Origin: Rhodopirellula halodulae
Lineage (GTDB): Bacteria > Planctomycetota > Planctomycetia > Pirellulales > Pirellulaceae
Length of the DNA stretch: 64,000 bases
Assembly (NCBI RefSeq): GCF_020966775.1
Contig: NZ_JAJKFV010000009.1
Location: 248,001 to 312,000, forward strand
Direction of reading: 5' to 3'
The translations under genes were made by a program, and so were the position numbers. The notes below the pieces were generated by a model. The model searched no databases. It was given only the letters and a program-made list of their open reading frames with translations, and was not told where the DNA came from. Positions within the stretch are counted from its first letter, which is position 1, and each line of letters begins with the position of its first letter. This document shows, in pieces, positions 1-9,486 of this stretch.

Positions 1-24
1 CTATCAAACCGGTTCTTGCTCACC

Positions 25-1626
25 ATGCGAAACGATTCGACTTCGTTCACTCGTGCGTTCTCTGTTCCGCGGCCCCACCGCGAACAGTTTTTGGATTGCT
101 TTGCCTGGGCCATCATGGCGTTGGGTTTCATAGCGGTTTCAGTCCTTGGTCAGGCGTCGAGCCAAGCAACGGAACGGAATGTTTTGTTCATTATCACGGA
201 TGACGAGAGTCCGACGCTGGGATGCTACGGCGACCAGGCGGCCGTGACGCCAGCCATCGATGCGATCGCAGCCGACGGGATGGTGTTCCGAAACGCTTTC
301 GCCACCACCGCTTCATGCAGTGCCAGCCGCAGCGTGGTGATGAGCGGGTTGCACAACCATCGTAACGGACAGTTTGGACACCAGCACCACTACCACAAAT
401 TTGGATCGTTCAACGATGTCGCCGCTTTGTCACTGCCTCGCGTGATGGCCAACGAAGGCTATCGCACCGGCCACATTGGCAAGTATCACGTGGCACCGGA
501 AAGTGTTTATCACTACGAGACTTACTTGAAAGCCAACTCACGCAGCGCGGTCGAAATGGCCAACGCCGCGAAAGATTTTCTGACGAACACCGAGGACGAT
601 CGTCCATTTCTATTGTACTTCGGGACTTCTGATCCGCACCGTGGTGGCGGAGTGGACAAGACATCCGATTTGGAGCTCAAGCCAGACTTGTTCGGCAACA
701 AGCCTCGAAAAGGGGCTTACCCCGGCGTGGACGAAGTGTTTTTCAAACCGGAGGACGTGGTCGTTCCTGATTTCCTGCCGGACACCCCAGAAACGCGAGC
801 CGAGCTAGCTCAGTACTACCAATCGTGTGCCCGGGTGGATCAGGGCGTCGCTCGATTGGTCGAGATACTGAAAGAAGCGGATCTTTACGACAAAACCATG
901 ATCATCTTCACCAGCGATCATGGGATGGCATTTGCTGGCGGTAAAACGACGGTCTACGAAGGCGGATTGCGGGTCCCGATGGTCGTGCGTGATCCCTATC
1001 AATCGAAACGAGGCGTCGAAAGCGACTCGATGATCAGTCACATCGATCTGACGCCGACGATGTTGGACTTTGCCGGTGGTTTGAACAAGGAAACGAACGC
1101 GCCCAAGAAACTGGTGCCGGCTCGCAAACTACGCAATGAAATGGGCGTGTCACCACAAGACAACCACAATGGGAACGAGCCTTTTGACCACTACCATGGT
1201 CGTAGCTGGATGGATGTTCTCGCGGATCCGGACAAGCCTCATCACGACGAGATCTTCGCCTCGCACACCTTCCACGAGATCCAGATGTACTATCCGATGC
1301 GAGTCATTCGTGATGGGAAGTACAAGCTGATCTGGAACATCGCTCACGCGTTGGACTATCCGTTTGCGAGCGATTTGTGGGCCGCGAGTTCCTGGCAGGC
1401 TCAACTGGCAAAGGGTTTGGACGCGCCGTACGGTCAGCGAACGGTTGGCAAGTACATTCATCGCCCCGAGTTTGAGCTTTATGACATCGAGGCCGATCCC
1501 AACGAGTCCACCAATCTGGCGATCAGCAGCAGTCACACGGAAGTCTTGAAGGCTTACCAAGCCAAGCTGAAGGCCATGCAGAAAAAGTATGATGACCCGT
1601 GGATCATGAAGTGGGACTACGAGTGA
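25..1626 (+). CDS. Secreted sulfatase (alkaline-phosphatase superfamily)
   Basis: Predicted sulfate-ester or N-sulfo hydrolase acting outside the cytoplasm. The N-terminus has a hydrophobic stretch (about residues 30-45, AIMALGFIAVSVLG) that reads as a signal or anchor. A metal-binding segment FIITDDESPTLGCYGD follows, then the formylglycine motif CSASR, in which the usual Pro is Ala (C-S-A-S-R instead of C-S-P-S-R). A second metal motif TSDHG lies further on. Length of about 533 residues is normal for the family and resembles the heparan N-sulfatase-like group. The ATG at 25 is preferred over a TTG at 16; the upstream region is cut by the window edge, so the start is not certain. Substrate cannot be read from sequence. 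Confidence 0.93.
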   Translation: MRNDSTSFTRAFSVPRPHREQFLDCFAWAIMALGFIAVSVLGQASSQATERNVLFIITDDESPTLGCYGDQAAVTPAIDAIAADGMVFRNAFATTASCSASRSVVMSGLHNHRNGQFGHQHHYHKFGSFNDVAALSLPRVMANEGYRTGHIGKYHVAPESVYHYETYLKANSRSAVEMANAAKDFLTNTEDDRPFLLYFGTSDPHRGGGVDKTSDLELKPDLFGNKPRKGAYPGVDEVFFKPEDVVVPDFLPDTPETRAELAQYYQSCARVDQGVARLVEILKEADLYDKTMIIFTSDHGMAFAGGKTTVYEGGLRVPMVVRDPYQSKRGVESDSMISHIDLTPTMLDFAGGLNKETNAPKKLVPARKLRNEMGVSPQDNHNGNEPFDHYHGRSWMDVLADPDKPHHDEIFASHTFHEIQMYYPMRVIRDGKYKLIWNIAHALDYPFASDLWAASSWQAQLAKGLDAPYGQRTVGKYIHRPEFELYDIEADPNESTNLAISSSHTEVLKAYQAKLKAMQKKYDDPWIMKWDYE

Positions 1627-1693
1627 GTCTCTGACAGCATCTCGACCACACTTTACGGGGTGACTTGAAATGCTTGCCCCGAATAGCAATTTC

Positions 1694-1713
1694 GTAGCGC
1701 TGCGAAGCGCTAC
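1694..1713. repeat. Perfect 20-bp hairpin between convergent genes
   Basis: GTAGCGCT and AGCGCTAC flank a GCGA loop. The hairpin overlaps the stop codon of the minus-strand gene ending at 1710 and lies about 70 bp after the sulfatase stop. It has no T-run, so it is either a weak bidirectional terminator or a REP-like element. It begins with GTAG like the other short repeats in this window. Confidence 0.6.
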
Positions 1714-1988
1714 AGATGTAGTGGCAGAAACCGTTTGGTTTCGTCATCGGCTTTTGCCTTGGGAGGATCAATCCAAGGCACGCGCTGGTCTTCATCGAGG
1801 TAGCTGGAAATCTTGGCTCGCGTTGCTTTGACGAGCGCGGCCAGGATGTCTCGTTCGCTGGCACCTTCCGTTTCCAACCCGTCCAAATTCGCGACGCGTC
1901 CGCAAAGACGGCCGGCTTCGTTTCGGCGGATGTAGACGACACAACCAAACGCGGGTTGGTCACCACTGGTAGTCGGCAGCGAAGTCAT
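1710..1988 (-). CDS. Hypothetical protein, 92 aa, coupled to upstream oxidoreductase-like gene
   Basis: No family recognised. The product is soluble and charged, with no signal peptide or membrane segment. Its ATG overlaps the TGA of the preceding oxidoreductase-like gene by 4 bp (ATGA), which suggests translational coupling and makes it the second gene of a two-gene operon. A competing longer ORF in another frame (1604-1966) has an unlikely composition and lacks the coupling, so I take this frame. Confidence 0.6.
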   Translation of the reverse strand: MTSLPTTSGDQPAFGCVVYIRRNEAGRLCGRVANLDGLETEGASERDILAALVKATRAKISSYLDEDQRVPWIDPPKAKADDETKRFLPLHL

Positions 1989-3142
1989 GCGGATCCTTCT
2001 TGTAAGTTCACGCGACGGCCCTCGAGCAAGCTGACTCGGGCGGCTTTCAAAACGGCGGCTGCGTGAAAGGCGTCTTCCAAACCGCTGAGGTTTCGCACCA
2101 AGCTGGTAACCGCGCGGTGGAATTGGCCCAACATCTTTTCACCGACGGGTGATTCGCCTTCGAGGAACTCTTGGTGCCGACCCGCGTCGTCAAACCAAAC
2201 CAGCGTGCCCGGCAGATCGATGAACGCCACACCATTTTGGCAACAAACCTGCATCGCCGCGGGCGGTCGAAAGCCGATGGCCTCCTGCCACTGGGCGGGA
2301 ATGTAGCTGCCGCAACTGACTTGTGCGGTCACTGGTTGAACAGCCTGTTCCTTCCCGTCACCGTTGGTGGTGTTGGAGGATCCCGAAGGCCCACCGGCTG
2401 TGAAGGGATGTATGCTGCCGCGACCGGGGGTGGAGTCTTCGAACCGCATGCTGAGTGCCTGATAGTCGGCGGCTTCCTCCGCGGAGTGGTTGGCCGACAT
2501 GACGCTGACTGGACGCCCGCCGACCACATAGCAACACCAATCGATCAGTTGCATCAGTTCGGTGCGAGTCATCCGAGCCCGGATCTCTTCCGGATCGACA
2601 CGGGAGTCGTCGCCGAGTTTGCCTTCCACACCACGACGAGTGATTTGGTCACGACGTCGAACCGGTGCATCTTCCAAACACAATCGTTTGTGGCAAAAGA
2701 TCAAACGCGGAGGCCCCAGGTGAGTGGCGATCAGCTCTTTCAACCGCAAGGTCGCCGGAGCGAAACGTCGCGGCAAGCCGGCCATGAAAGCCACGCCGGA
2801 ATCTTCGACGCACTGCATGAAATCACGATCGCGGACCGGGTCGAAATCCAGATCACTGGCCCAGTACACCGCTTTTCCGGCTCGACAGGCGGCCGTGGCG
2901 GGCAGGAACCGAAGCCATGAATTTTCAAGCACCAAGACGGCGTCGATGTCATCGCGAGTCACCAAGGCTTGGTAGCCATCGACCGGGTCAGCTTGGAACT
3001 CCGATACCGCAGACTCGGCCAATTTCGACACGTTGCAGTAGATGGCCCGAACGTCGAATCGATCGCCCAACATTCTCAATGCCGGTCGATGCATCGTCTG
3101 CCATTGATCGCCTAGACCGATCAATCCGATTCGTAGTTTCAC
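1985..3142 (-). CDS. Gfo/Idh/MocA-family oxidoreductase-like protein
   Basis: The N-terminus IGLIGLGDQW is a Rossmann dinucleotide-binding motif, and the 385-aa length fits NAD(P)-dependent sugar or inositol dehydrogenases of this family. The position where the family carries its EKP (catalytic Lys) motif reads GKAVYWASDLDF, so the Lys is missing. The protein may therefore have a non-standard or lost dehydrogenase function. Start is a GTG with AAAGGAA about 7 nt upstream. It is followed by a 92-aa gene overlapping by 4 bp. Family assignment rests on the N-terminal fold motif and general layout; substrate unknown. Confidence 0.75.
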   Translation of the reverse strand: MKLRIGLIGLGDQWQTMHRPALRMLGDRFDVRAIYCNVSKLAESAVSEFQADPVDGYQALVTRDDIDAVLVLENSWLRFLPATAACRAGKAVYWASDLDFDPVRDRDFMQCVEDSGVAFMAGLPRRFAPATLRLKELIATHLGPPRLIFCHKRLCLEDAPVRRRDQITRRGVEGKLGDDSRVDPEEIRARMTRTELMQLIDWCCYVVGGRPVSVMSANHSAEEAADYQALSMRFEDSTPGRGSIHPFTAGGPSGSSNTTNGDGKEQAVQPVTAQVSCGSYIPAQWQEAIGFRPPAAMQVCCQNGVAFIDLPGTLVWFDDAGRHQEFLEGESPVGEKMLGQFHRAVTSLVRNLSGLEDAFHAAAVLKAARVSLLEGRRVNLQEGSA

Positions 3143-3522
3143 TCGAGTTCCTTTCGCAGCCAGACCTGAATCGTCGAATCATCTTGAATTCGACGCGTCG
3201 CCTAATCTAGCAGATTCGCGTCTGCAAATCATGCCACCGTCGGCACTTCCGATGCAGATGCGTCTTTCGAGATTGACTCCAATGCCCAGACGACATCAGC
3301 CGAAGTTGTGTGATGGGTCGGCTTTGCGGGTTAGGTGGACCATCCCGTCCGTAGGTGTCACCGAATGGCATCAACACTTGGCGAGCTGATCTTGGATGAG
3401 ATCGATCGCGTTCCGATTTGCAAGTTTCTGGGCGACCGAAGCTCGCAACGCATCGAGGAAAGCTGCTCAGTACTCATGGAACCAAGAGCAAGCAACCAAA
3501 CGGCAAACAAGCAATCAAGCAC
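3143..3522. other. Intergenic stretch, no gene seen
   Basis: This stretch lies upstream of the oxidoreductase-like gene (minus strand) and downstream of the barrel-protein gene (minus strand). Short open frames here have no family features or ribosome site and look random. It presumably holds the promoter of the oxidoreductase pair. Confidence 0.5.
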
Positions 3523-3558
3523 AAAAAACGGACGGTGGTTCAAAGGAGCCACCGTCCG
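3523..3558 (-). terminator. Rho-independent terminator of the barrel-protein gene
   Basis: Read on the minus strand, CGGACGGTGG and its complement CCACCGTCCG form a 10-bp stem with a 10-nt loop. A run of six T follows. It lies 28 bp after the stop of the gene ending at 3586. Confidence 0.88.
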
Positions 3559-3585
3559 CTCTGGAGATCCGTTTTACAACGGCAA

Positions 3586-4704
3586 TCAATATCGCAGGAT
3601 CAGGTCCAAAGTGACGCGATCTTCGATCACGTCTTTGAATTCCGTCAGCGGGAATTCGTAGGCCACACCGGCTTCCACGTTTCGGTTCGGCTTGTACTTC
3701 ATCCCAACGTTGTGCGTGACCAAGTCATTGCCTTCGACGTTGGTTGAACCCAAGTTGATCAGGTCTTGTCCCGAGACACCCAGGGCGGCACCGACTTCAG
3801 CTTCGTCGACCCAGTGCCACCACGAGTTTTCGGTGAACAGATAGACGCGGTCGGTCAGTTTGACATCGAAGTGGTTGTTCCAGTGAACCGTGGTGCTTTG
3901 GACCGACTGATCCACGGGCAGTTGCCAACCGAACGAAGTCAGCAGGTGAGCGTTACCGCCCCACAAACGTTGTCCACCGGATGCGAAGAAGTGAAATTCG
4001 CCATCCCCGACGGCTTGAGCGGCTTGCTCGCTGCCCAGAGGAATTTCGTAGGTCAGACCACCGGACACCAGCGTGCCTGTTTGCGTGTTGCGGATGAAGT
4101 TGTATTTCAAACCGGCCGAGACATCCGCCCAGCCGGAGTCCAGGACCAAGGTATCCAGCGCGCCTTCACTGTTGTCCAGGATGTACCCGTCTTTCACCGC
4201 GATCAGGCTCAACCGTTCGGTCAACGCAATGCGGAACTGCAAGGCAAACAATTGAACCGAGCCACCGGCCGGAATGTTTCCAGGTCCCAGCGTGTTGGGG
4301 AACTGGTGCGTGACAAAGATCGGACGCAGTTCCGTCAGGTTGCGTGGGTCCTCGAAGTGGACGAAGTCGATCATCGGGCTGATGAAGTCATCGAAGCAAT
4401 GGTCGCTTTGACGCAAGCAGTCTTTTAACGAAAGCAAACAACTGCAGGCCTTGCACCCGCTGCAGCCGAGGCCGTCGCAACCGCGATCGCATCCCGAGTC
4501 GCAAACACCCTCGCAACCAGAGGTGTCGCAGCACCAATCATCACAGGTGTTTTCATCGCAAGAGAAAACGCCCATCGGATCGCAGCATGCTCCGTGTCCG
4601 GCGGACGCGGCGGGCGAGGCCACGATGCCTCCCATCAACATCGCCAACGATGCCAATCCACAAGTCTTTACAAAACGCCAATTGAAACGGCCTGAATTCA
4701 CCAT
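3586..4704 (-). CDS. Cys-rich outer-membrane barrel-like protein
   Basis: The 372-aa product has a classic signal peptide (RFVKTCGLASLAMLMGG ... ASPAASA). A strongly Cys-rich segment follows (about residues 35-85; repeated CD/CDG/CSGC pairs). Then comes a roughly 280-residue region of alternating hydrophobic and polar residues ending in LDLILRY, a C-terminal aromatic typical of outer-membrane beta barrels. The frame is open further upstream to 4977, but the ATG at 4704 follows an AGGAGG at 4708-4713; a GTG at 4701 has even better spacing. It is monocistronic with its own terminator. Function unknown; the Cys segment may cross-link it in the protein-rich planctomycete envelope (inference). Confidence 0.7.
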   Translation of the reverse strand: MVNSGRFNWRFVKTCGLASLAMLMGGIVASPAASAGHGACCDPMGVFSCDENTCDDWCCDTSGCEGVCDSGCDRGCDGLGCSGCKACSCLLSLKDCLRQSDHCFDDFISPMIDFVHFEDPRNLTELRPIFVTHQFPNTLGPGNIPAGGSVQLFALQFRIALTERLSLIAVKDGYILDNSEGALDTLVLDSGWADVSAGLKYNFIRNTQTGTLVSGGLTYEIPLGSEQAAQAVGDGEFHFFASGGQRLWGGNAHLLTSFGWQLPVDQSVQSTTVHWNNHFDVKLTDRVYLFTENSWWHWVDEAEVGAALGVSGQDLINLGSTNVEGNDLVTHNVGMKYKPNRNVEAGVAYEFPLTEFKDVIEDRVTLDLILRY

Positions 4705-5213
4705 GCACCTCCTGTGTTGATGGCAAGCCAACTTGATCCGCTCCATTGCTGACCCATCACGGTTCTTGCCTGTCACGTGATGCCATTTCGTCACCAAGTT
4801 CGCGGCCAACGCAGGGAACGCGAACAACTCAATCAATCCGTGCGAGTCCATAAACTTTCGCGGACCGAAACAGTTTCCGGTTAAAAGTGTGCAAGGATGG
4901 CACAGGTTCAAGTCGATTGGCCCGTCAACGTGCGTTGACGGACCAGCCGGTAGCGGGTCACGTGTTACAATGACCATGTTGAGAATTGAACGGTTTCAAT
5001 AATCACCGCCAAGACAAGTCGCGATGATCAGCACGACCGGCAGGCCTTACCGTCGGGCAGTCTGCTGATGCGTTCGTTGACGTGACAACCTGGCCGCCGC
5101 TTTCCACCTCCAACGATGGATGGCGTCATCGCAGTCGCCAACGGCCGCAGCGCGGCCTTCCTTGCCAACTGTTCAGGACAACCAAGTTCGATTCACCCGA
5201 GAGCGAGATAGGA
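4705..5213. promoter_or_regulatory. Divergent intergenic region with a perfect 20-bp palindrome
   Basis: This is a 509-bp non-coding region between the divergent barrel-protein and transporter genes. At 4922-4941 CCGTCAAC and GTTGACGG flank GTGC, a perfect 8-bp dyad typical of a dimeric repressor operator. TACAAT at 4966-4971 is a possible -10 for the rightward transporter genes, but no -35 at normal spacing is obvious. Regulator unknown. Confidence 0.45.
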
Positions 5214-6941
5214 ATGGTAGACGCGGCGGACAATCTTTCGATTGCGGCAATGGATCCGGAACAATTGCCGATCCCTCAGCACCAACTTCACGATTGGCCA
5301 CACTTCGTTGGGCTCTACGCGGGAGAACACGTTGCCGCCACCGAGTTCGTCATCGGTGCCACCTTCGTGGCCATGGGAGCTTCCACGAAGGACATTTTGA
5401 TCGGTTTGCTGATTGGGAACTTTCTCGCGATTCTCAGTTGGACATTGATCACCACGCCGATCGCCGTTCAGACTCGACTCAGTCTTTATACCTATCTCGA
5501 GAAGATTGCCGGTGATTCGATGACTCGCCTGTACAACTGGGCGAATGTGTTGATCTTCACTGTGATCTCGGCGGCGATGATCACGGTCTCGTGCACCGCC
5601 GTGCGATTGCTCTTCAATATCCCGGCCCAGTTGCAGTGGTACCCAACGGACCTGCCTTTCGTTGCCGTCGTGTTGGCCGTCGGAATGATTGTGGTGCTGA
5701 TTGCGATGTATGGCTTCAATGCCGTCGCCGAATTTTCAGGCCTCTGCGGCCCATGGTTGGTGGTGATGTTTGTTAGCGGAGCGTTCGTGCTCTACCCCGC
5801 GCTCGCCGAATCGGTGCTCGGGCGAACGACACTTGAAGGTTGGGCAGACTTCCTGGCGATCGGTGACCACTCGATTTGGACTGGCCTCAACAGCGAGGGC
5901 AAACCTGGGATTGGATTGTGGGAAGTTGCCGGATTTGCCTGGGCCGCCAACACCATCACACACTTCGGACTGATCGACATGGCTTTGTTGCGATACGCCA
6001 AACGAACGGTCTACGGATTGTGCACCAGCGCGGGCATGTTGTTCGGCCACTACATCGCTTGGATCGCGTCAGGGATCATGGGGGCGGGGGCGGCCGTATT
6101 GCTGAAGACGAGCATCGTTGAATTGGATCCCGGTGACGTAGCTTTTCGAGCTTTGGGAATGTCTGGCTACGTGATCGTCATCGTCGCGGGATGGACGACG
6201 GCCAACGCGAATTTGTATCGCGCTGGTTTGGCCGCTCAAGCAATCTTTCATGATCGTTCGCGAAAGAAGGTCACCTTTGTCGTTGGGTGTGTGACCGTCG
6301 CGGTCGCGTGTTTCCCCTTCGTTTTTCGTCAGATTTTGCCTTTGCTGACCTACGCAGGTTTGATCGTCGTGCCTGTGGGGGCGATCGTGTTCGCCGAGCA
6401 CGTTGTTTTTCCACGCATTGGATTCACACGCTATTGGGCGCGGTATCGGAATCTGCCACACAGCGTTCCTGCGATTGCGTCGTGGATCGTCGGTTTGGCG
6501 TTTGGATTTGGGCTGAATGCGATGAATCTGCTTTCGTTTTACTACCTGTTCCTGCCGACTTGGTTGGTGACCATCGTCGTTTATACGCTCTTGGCCAAGA
6601 GTTACGGCGCTGCGGAGTCCTATCCTGAGCAGGAGGCCAAAGAGGCACGCCTGCAGTCGGCCATCAAACAATTTCAGCACGAACAAGCGATATCAGAAGG
6701 CGAACCGATGAAGGATGTTCGCACAAAAACCAAGGTGTTTCGCTGGATATCGCGGGTCAGTCTGATTCTAATCCTGGTACTCGCTTCGCGTGTTTTGTTA
6801 CAGAGTCCCGATGTGCCGACGTATGAGGCAAACCGAGACATCTTCTACACTTGGGCATTCGTGCTGACCCTGACGTACTTCGGGTTTGCCTATTGGGTTT
6901 TGAATCGTCTCAAGTCGCTCAACTTGCAAACTGCTCATTGA
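5214..6941 (+). CDS. NCS1-type purine/cytosine permease-like transporter
   Basis: This is an inner-membrane transporter of about 575 aa with at least 12 hydrophobic segments. The start of the core (HDWPHFVGLYAGEHVAATEF, then ATFVAMGAS and GNFLAILSW) resembles nucleobase:cation symporter-1 and related families. After the core there is a charged linker (about residues 480-510) and two further membrane segments at the C-terminus, longer than usual. The frame is open from 5082, but the ATG at 5214 begins the conserved part; upstream residues are Arg/Gln-rich and unlike protein. A mannitol-dehydrogenase-family gene starts 20 bp downstream, so the substrate may be a polyol or related compound instead of a nucleobase (inference). 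Confidence 0.75.
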   Translation: MVDAADNLSIAAMDPEQLPIPQHQLHDWPHFVGLYAGEHVAATEFVIGATFVAMGASTKDILIGLLIGNFLAILSWTLITTPIAVQTRLSLYTYLEKIAGDSMTRLYNWANVLIFTVISAAMITVSCTAVRLLFNIPAQLQWYPTDLPFVAVVLAVGMIVVLIAMYGFNAVAEFSGLCGPWLVVMFVSGAFVLYPALAESVLGRTTLEGWADFLAIGDHSIWTGLNSEGKPGIGLWEVAGFAWAANTITHFGLIDMALLRYAKRTVYGLCTSAGMLFGHYIAWIASGIMGAGAAVLLKTSIVELDPGDVAFRALGMSGYVIVIVAGWTTANANLYRAGLAAQAIFHDRSRKKVTFVVGCVTVAVACFPFVFRQILPLLTYAGLIVVPVGAIVFAEHVVFPRIGFTRYWARYRNLPHSVPAIASWIVGLAFGFGLNAMNLLSFYYLFLPTWLVTIVVYTLLAKSYGAAESYPEQEAKEARLQSAIKQFQHEQAISEGEPMKDVRTKTKVFRWISRVSLILILVLASRVLLQSPDVPTYEANRDIFYTWAFVLTLTYFGFAYWVLNRLKSLNLQTAH

Positions 6942-6960
6942 CTCTTTGGCTGGAGCTTTC

Positions 6961-8490
6961 ATGCCGAATCATTCTGAATCCCCGAAGGCCGCCTCGTCGT
7001 CGATCTCGTTGAATCAAGCCAATCTGTCGCGTTTGAGTCCGGATTTGAATCCACCGACCTATGACCGAAAAGCATTGAAGCCGCGAATTGTGCATGTGGG
7101 GGTGGGCGGTTTTCATCGCTCGCACGAAGCGTTCTATACCGACGAGCTTCTTCGACAAAATCCCTCGTGCGATTGGGGGATTTGTGGAGTGGGACTGCGC
7201 GAGGCGGATACTCGAATCGCTGAGGTGCTGAAACGCCAGGACCACTTGTACACTTTGATTGTGCGTCATCCCGATGGCAAGGTCGAAAGTCAGGTCATTG
7301 GTTCCATCATGGGATTCTTGCAAGGATGGACGGATCCCGAGGCGGTGATCAATCAGATGGCCGATCCAGTGACGGAGATTGTTTCGTTGACGATCACCGA
7401 AGGCGGCTACAACGTGGACACTGCGACAGGAGAATTCAATTGGAACAACCCGGATGCGGTACACGATCTCGAACATCCGCAAACACCCAAGTTGGTGTTC
7501 GGGTTCCTGACGGCGGCGTTACAGCAACGGCGAGCGAAAAATTTGCCAGCGTTCACGATCCAGTCTTGCGACAATATTCAGCACAACGGCAATCTGACAC
7601 GGAAGATGCTGCTGGCCTTCGCAGAACGCCAAGACCCGGAGTTGGCGAATTGGATTGATGCGCAGGTGGCCTTTCCCAATGCGATGGTCGATCGAATCAC
7701 GCCTGTGACAACGGCAGCGGACAGCGACCACTTACTCGAACGGTACGGGGTGGTGGATGAGTGGCCAGTGACCTGCGAGCCGTTTTGCCAGTGGGTGATT
7801 GAAGATCAATTTTCGTCCGGACGACCGGCTTGGGAAGCAGCAGGAACGCAGTTTGTCCCCGACGTCACACCGTATGAAAAAATGAAACTGCGTCTGCTGA
7901 ACGCGGGACATTCGGTGCTCGGACTGCTCGGCTCGCTGCGTGGTTTTGGCACCATCGACGAGGCGGTCAACGACTCGTTGTTTGCAGAGTATCTGCGAGG
8001 CTTCATGGATATCGAAGCCACACCGACACTCGACCGCGTCGAAGGTATTGATCTTTCAGGGTACAAGAGCACGTTGATCGAGCGATTTGGGAACCCTAAC
8101 ATCAAAGATCGTTTGTCGCGAATCTGTTTGGAAAGCTCTGCCAAATTACCCGTCTTCTTGATTCCCACGCTCCGTGACAACCTGGATAGCGGCGGATCAA
8201 TAAAGTTTGCAACGTTGGTTCTCGTGGCTTGGTGCTATTACAGCGACCACCAAACCGACTTGGAGGGAAATGGCCTCGAAATCATTGATGGTTTGAAAGA
8301 GCCGCTGCACCGTGCGGCTGCGGGAACCAGGCAAGAGCCGTTGTCGTTCCTGGACGTCAAGCCAGTGTTCGGTGATCTGGCATGCAATGATCGCTTCACT
8401 GCTCAGTACATCACCATGGTTGAAGCGTTGTACGAAACGAATGACATTGCTTCGTTGATGAAGACGGTGATTGCGGACGCCGGTTTGTAG
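6961..8490 (+). CDS. Mannitol dehydrogenase-family polyol oxidoreductase
   Basis: NAD-dependent oxidation of a hexitol or hexuronate to the ketose is the family activity (mannitol 2-dehydrogenase, fructuronate and altronate reductases). Visible features are the Rossmann start IVHVGVGGFHRSHEAFY, the TITEGGYN segment, the catalytic-domain motif KLRLLNAGHSVLGLLG, and a length of 509 aa. The ATG at 6961 follows a GGAG and is preferred over a TTG at 6946. It is in the same operon as the transporter, which suggests uptake and oxidation of one sugar alcohol. Confidence 0.9.
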   Translation: MPNHSESPKAASSSISLNQANLSRLSPDLNPPTYDRKALKPRIVHVGVGGFHRSHEAFYTDELLRQNPSCDWGICGVGLREADTRIAEVLKRQDHLYTLIVRHPDGKVESQVIGSIMGFLQGWTDPEAVINQMADPVTEIVSLTITEGGYNVDTATGEFNWNNPDAVHDLEHPQTPKLVFGFLTAALQQRRAKNLPAFTIQSCDNIQHNGNLTRKMLLAFAERQDPELANWIDAQVAFPNAMVDRITPVTTAADSDHLLERYGVVDEWPVTCEPFCQWVIEDQFSSGRPAWEAAGTQFVPDVTPYEKMKLRLLNAGHSVLGLLGSLRGFGTIDEAVNDSLFAEYLRGFMDIEATPTLDRVEGIDLSGYKSTLIERFGNPNIKDRLSRICLESSAKLPVFLIPTLRDNLDSGGSIKFATLVLVAWCYYSDHQTDLEGNGLEIIDGLKEPLHRAAAGTRQEPLSFLDVKPVFGDLACNDRFTAQYITMVEALYETNDIASLMKTVIADAGL

Positions 8491-8724
8491 ACGCAGACGT
8501 CATGACCTGACTCCGTTAGAGGACAGGCTGGTGCGGGTGAAGTTTGCGGCGTTTGCGTCTGTGGCTCTGTCGATCAAACTATGTCCGATCTTTCGATTGA
8601 ACTCGTTCGCCTATGGGTTGCAATCGCCAGATACGACCAGAAGTGACGTCCGCAAGACCGTGATCTATCTGGCGTGGCGCGAACGACCTCTTTTCTGAAA
8701 TCTTTGACAGCTTAGGAATGACCC

Positions 8725-9390
8725 ATGCAGAAACTTGTCGACGGCATCCATAAATTTCAACGCGAATCGTTCAGCCGTGATCAGAAGCTGTTTGAAACGT
8801 TGGCGGAAGGTCAAAACCCGTTGGCTCTGTTCATCACATGTTCGGATTCGCGGATCGACCCGAGTCGGTTGACCCAGACGAATCCGGGGGAGTTGTTCAT
8901 TCTGCGGACGGCGGGAAACATCGTTCCTCCCTACGGCAGCGTCTTTGCCGGGGAAGCGGCCACGATTGAGTACGCCGTCAGTGCGTTGCAAATCAAAGAC
9001 ATCATCATCTGCGGGCATTCCCACTGCGGTGCGATGGGCGGACTGCTGAACTTGGCCGCGGTCGAGAAGATGCCAGCGGTGAAGCAGTATCTGCAGCACG
9101 CGGAAGCGACTCGCCGAATCGTGGAGGAGAACTACGAGCACCTGACGGACCCGATCAAGCGTCTGACGCTGACGGTCGAGGAGAACGTGCTGGTCCAGTT
9201 GGAAAGCCTAAAAACTCATCCGTCGGTGGCCGCCGCGATCGGACGCGGCGACTTGAAGTTGCATGGATGGGTTTACAAGTTCGAAACGGGAGAAGTCTTC
9301 GGTTTCAACCCAGACAAAAATGCGTTCTTGCCGCTCGAAGACGTGTCCCCCCAAGCCAGCACACCCGACCGAACGCTACCTCAAATCTGA
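8725..9390 (+). CDS. Beta-class carbonic anhydrase
   Basis: Catalyses reversible CO2 hydration. The zinc ligands of the beta class are present: Cys in [11 protein letters not shown] with the Asp-Arg dyad, and His-x-x-Cys in [11 protein letters not shown]. Length is 221 aa, soluble, with no signal peptide. The ATG follows AGGA at normal distance. There is a 234-bp non-coding gap upstream with nothing recognised, and a REP pair lies directly after the stop. Confidence 0.95.
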   Translation: MQKLVDGIHKFQRESFSRDQKLFETLAEGQNPLALFITCSDSRIDPSRLTQTNPGELFILRTAGNIVPPYGSVFAGEAATIEYAVSALQIKDIIICGHSHCGAMGGLLNLAAVEKMPAVKQYLQHAEATRRIVEENYEHLTDPIKRLTLTVEENVLVQLESLKTHPSVAAAIGRGDLKLHGWVYKFETGEVFGFNPDKNAFLPLEDVSPQASTPDRTLPQI

Positions 9391-9391
9391 A

Positions 9392-9454
9392 GTAGCCATC
9401 ACACTCCGTGTGATGCAGCGTTATTAAATCCATCACACGGAGTGTGATGACTAC
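9392..9454. repeat. REP pair (BIME-like) left of the RAYT gene
   Basis: GTAG at 9392 precedes the hairpin CATCACACTCCGTGTGATG (9397-9415). A mirror copy CATCACACGGAGTGTGATG lies at 9431-9449, followed by CTAC, the complement of GTAG. A GTAG tetranucleotide at the foot of the hairpin is the known recognition feature of REP sequences handled by RAYT enzymes. Confidence 0.9.
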
Positions 9455-9486
9455 TTTGCATGGTGTGATCCACTCGGAGGTGTACC

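Noticed and set aside
1604-1966. 120-aa minus-strand frame overlapping the 92-aa gene
   Set aside because: Ser/Arg/Pro-rich composition and no coupling; the 92-aa frame has an ATGA overlap with the upstream gene.
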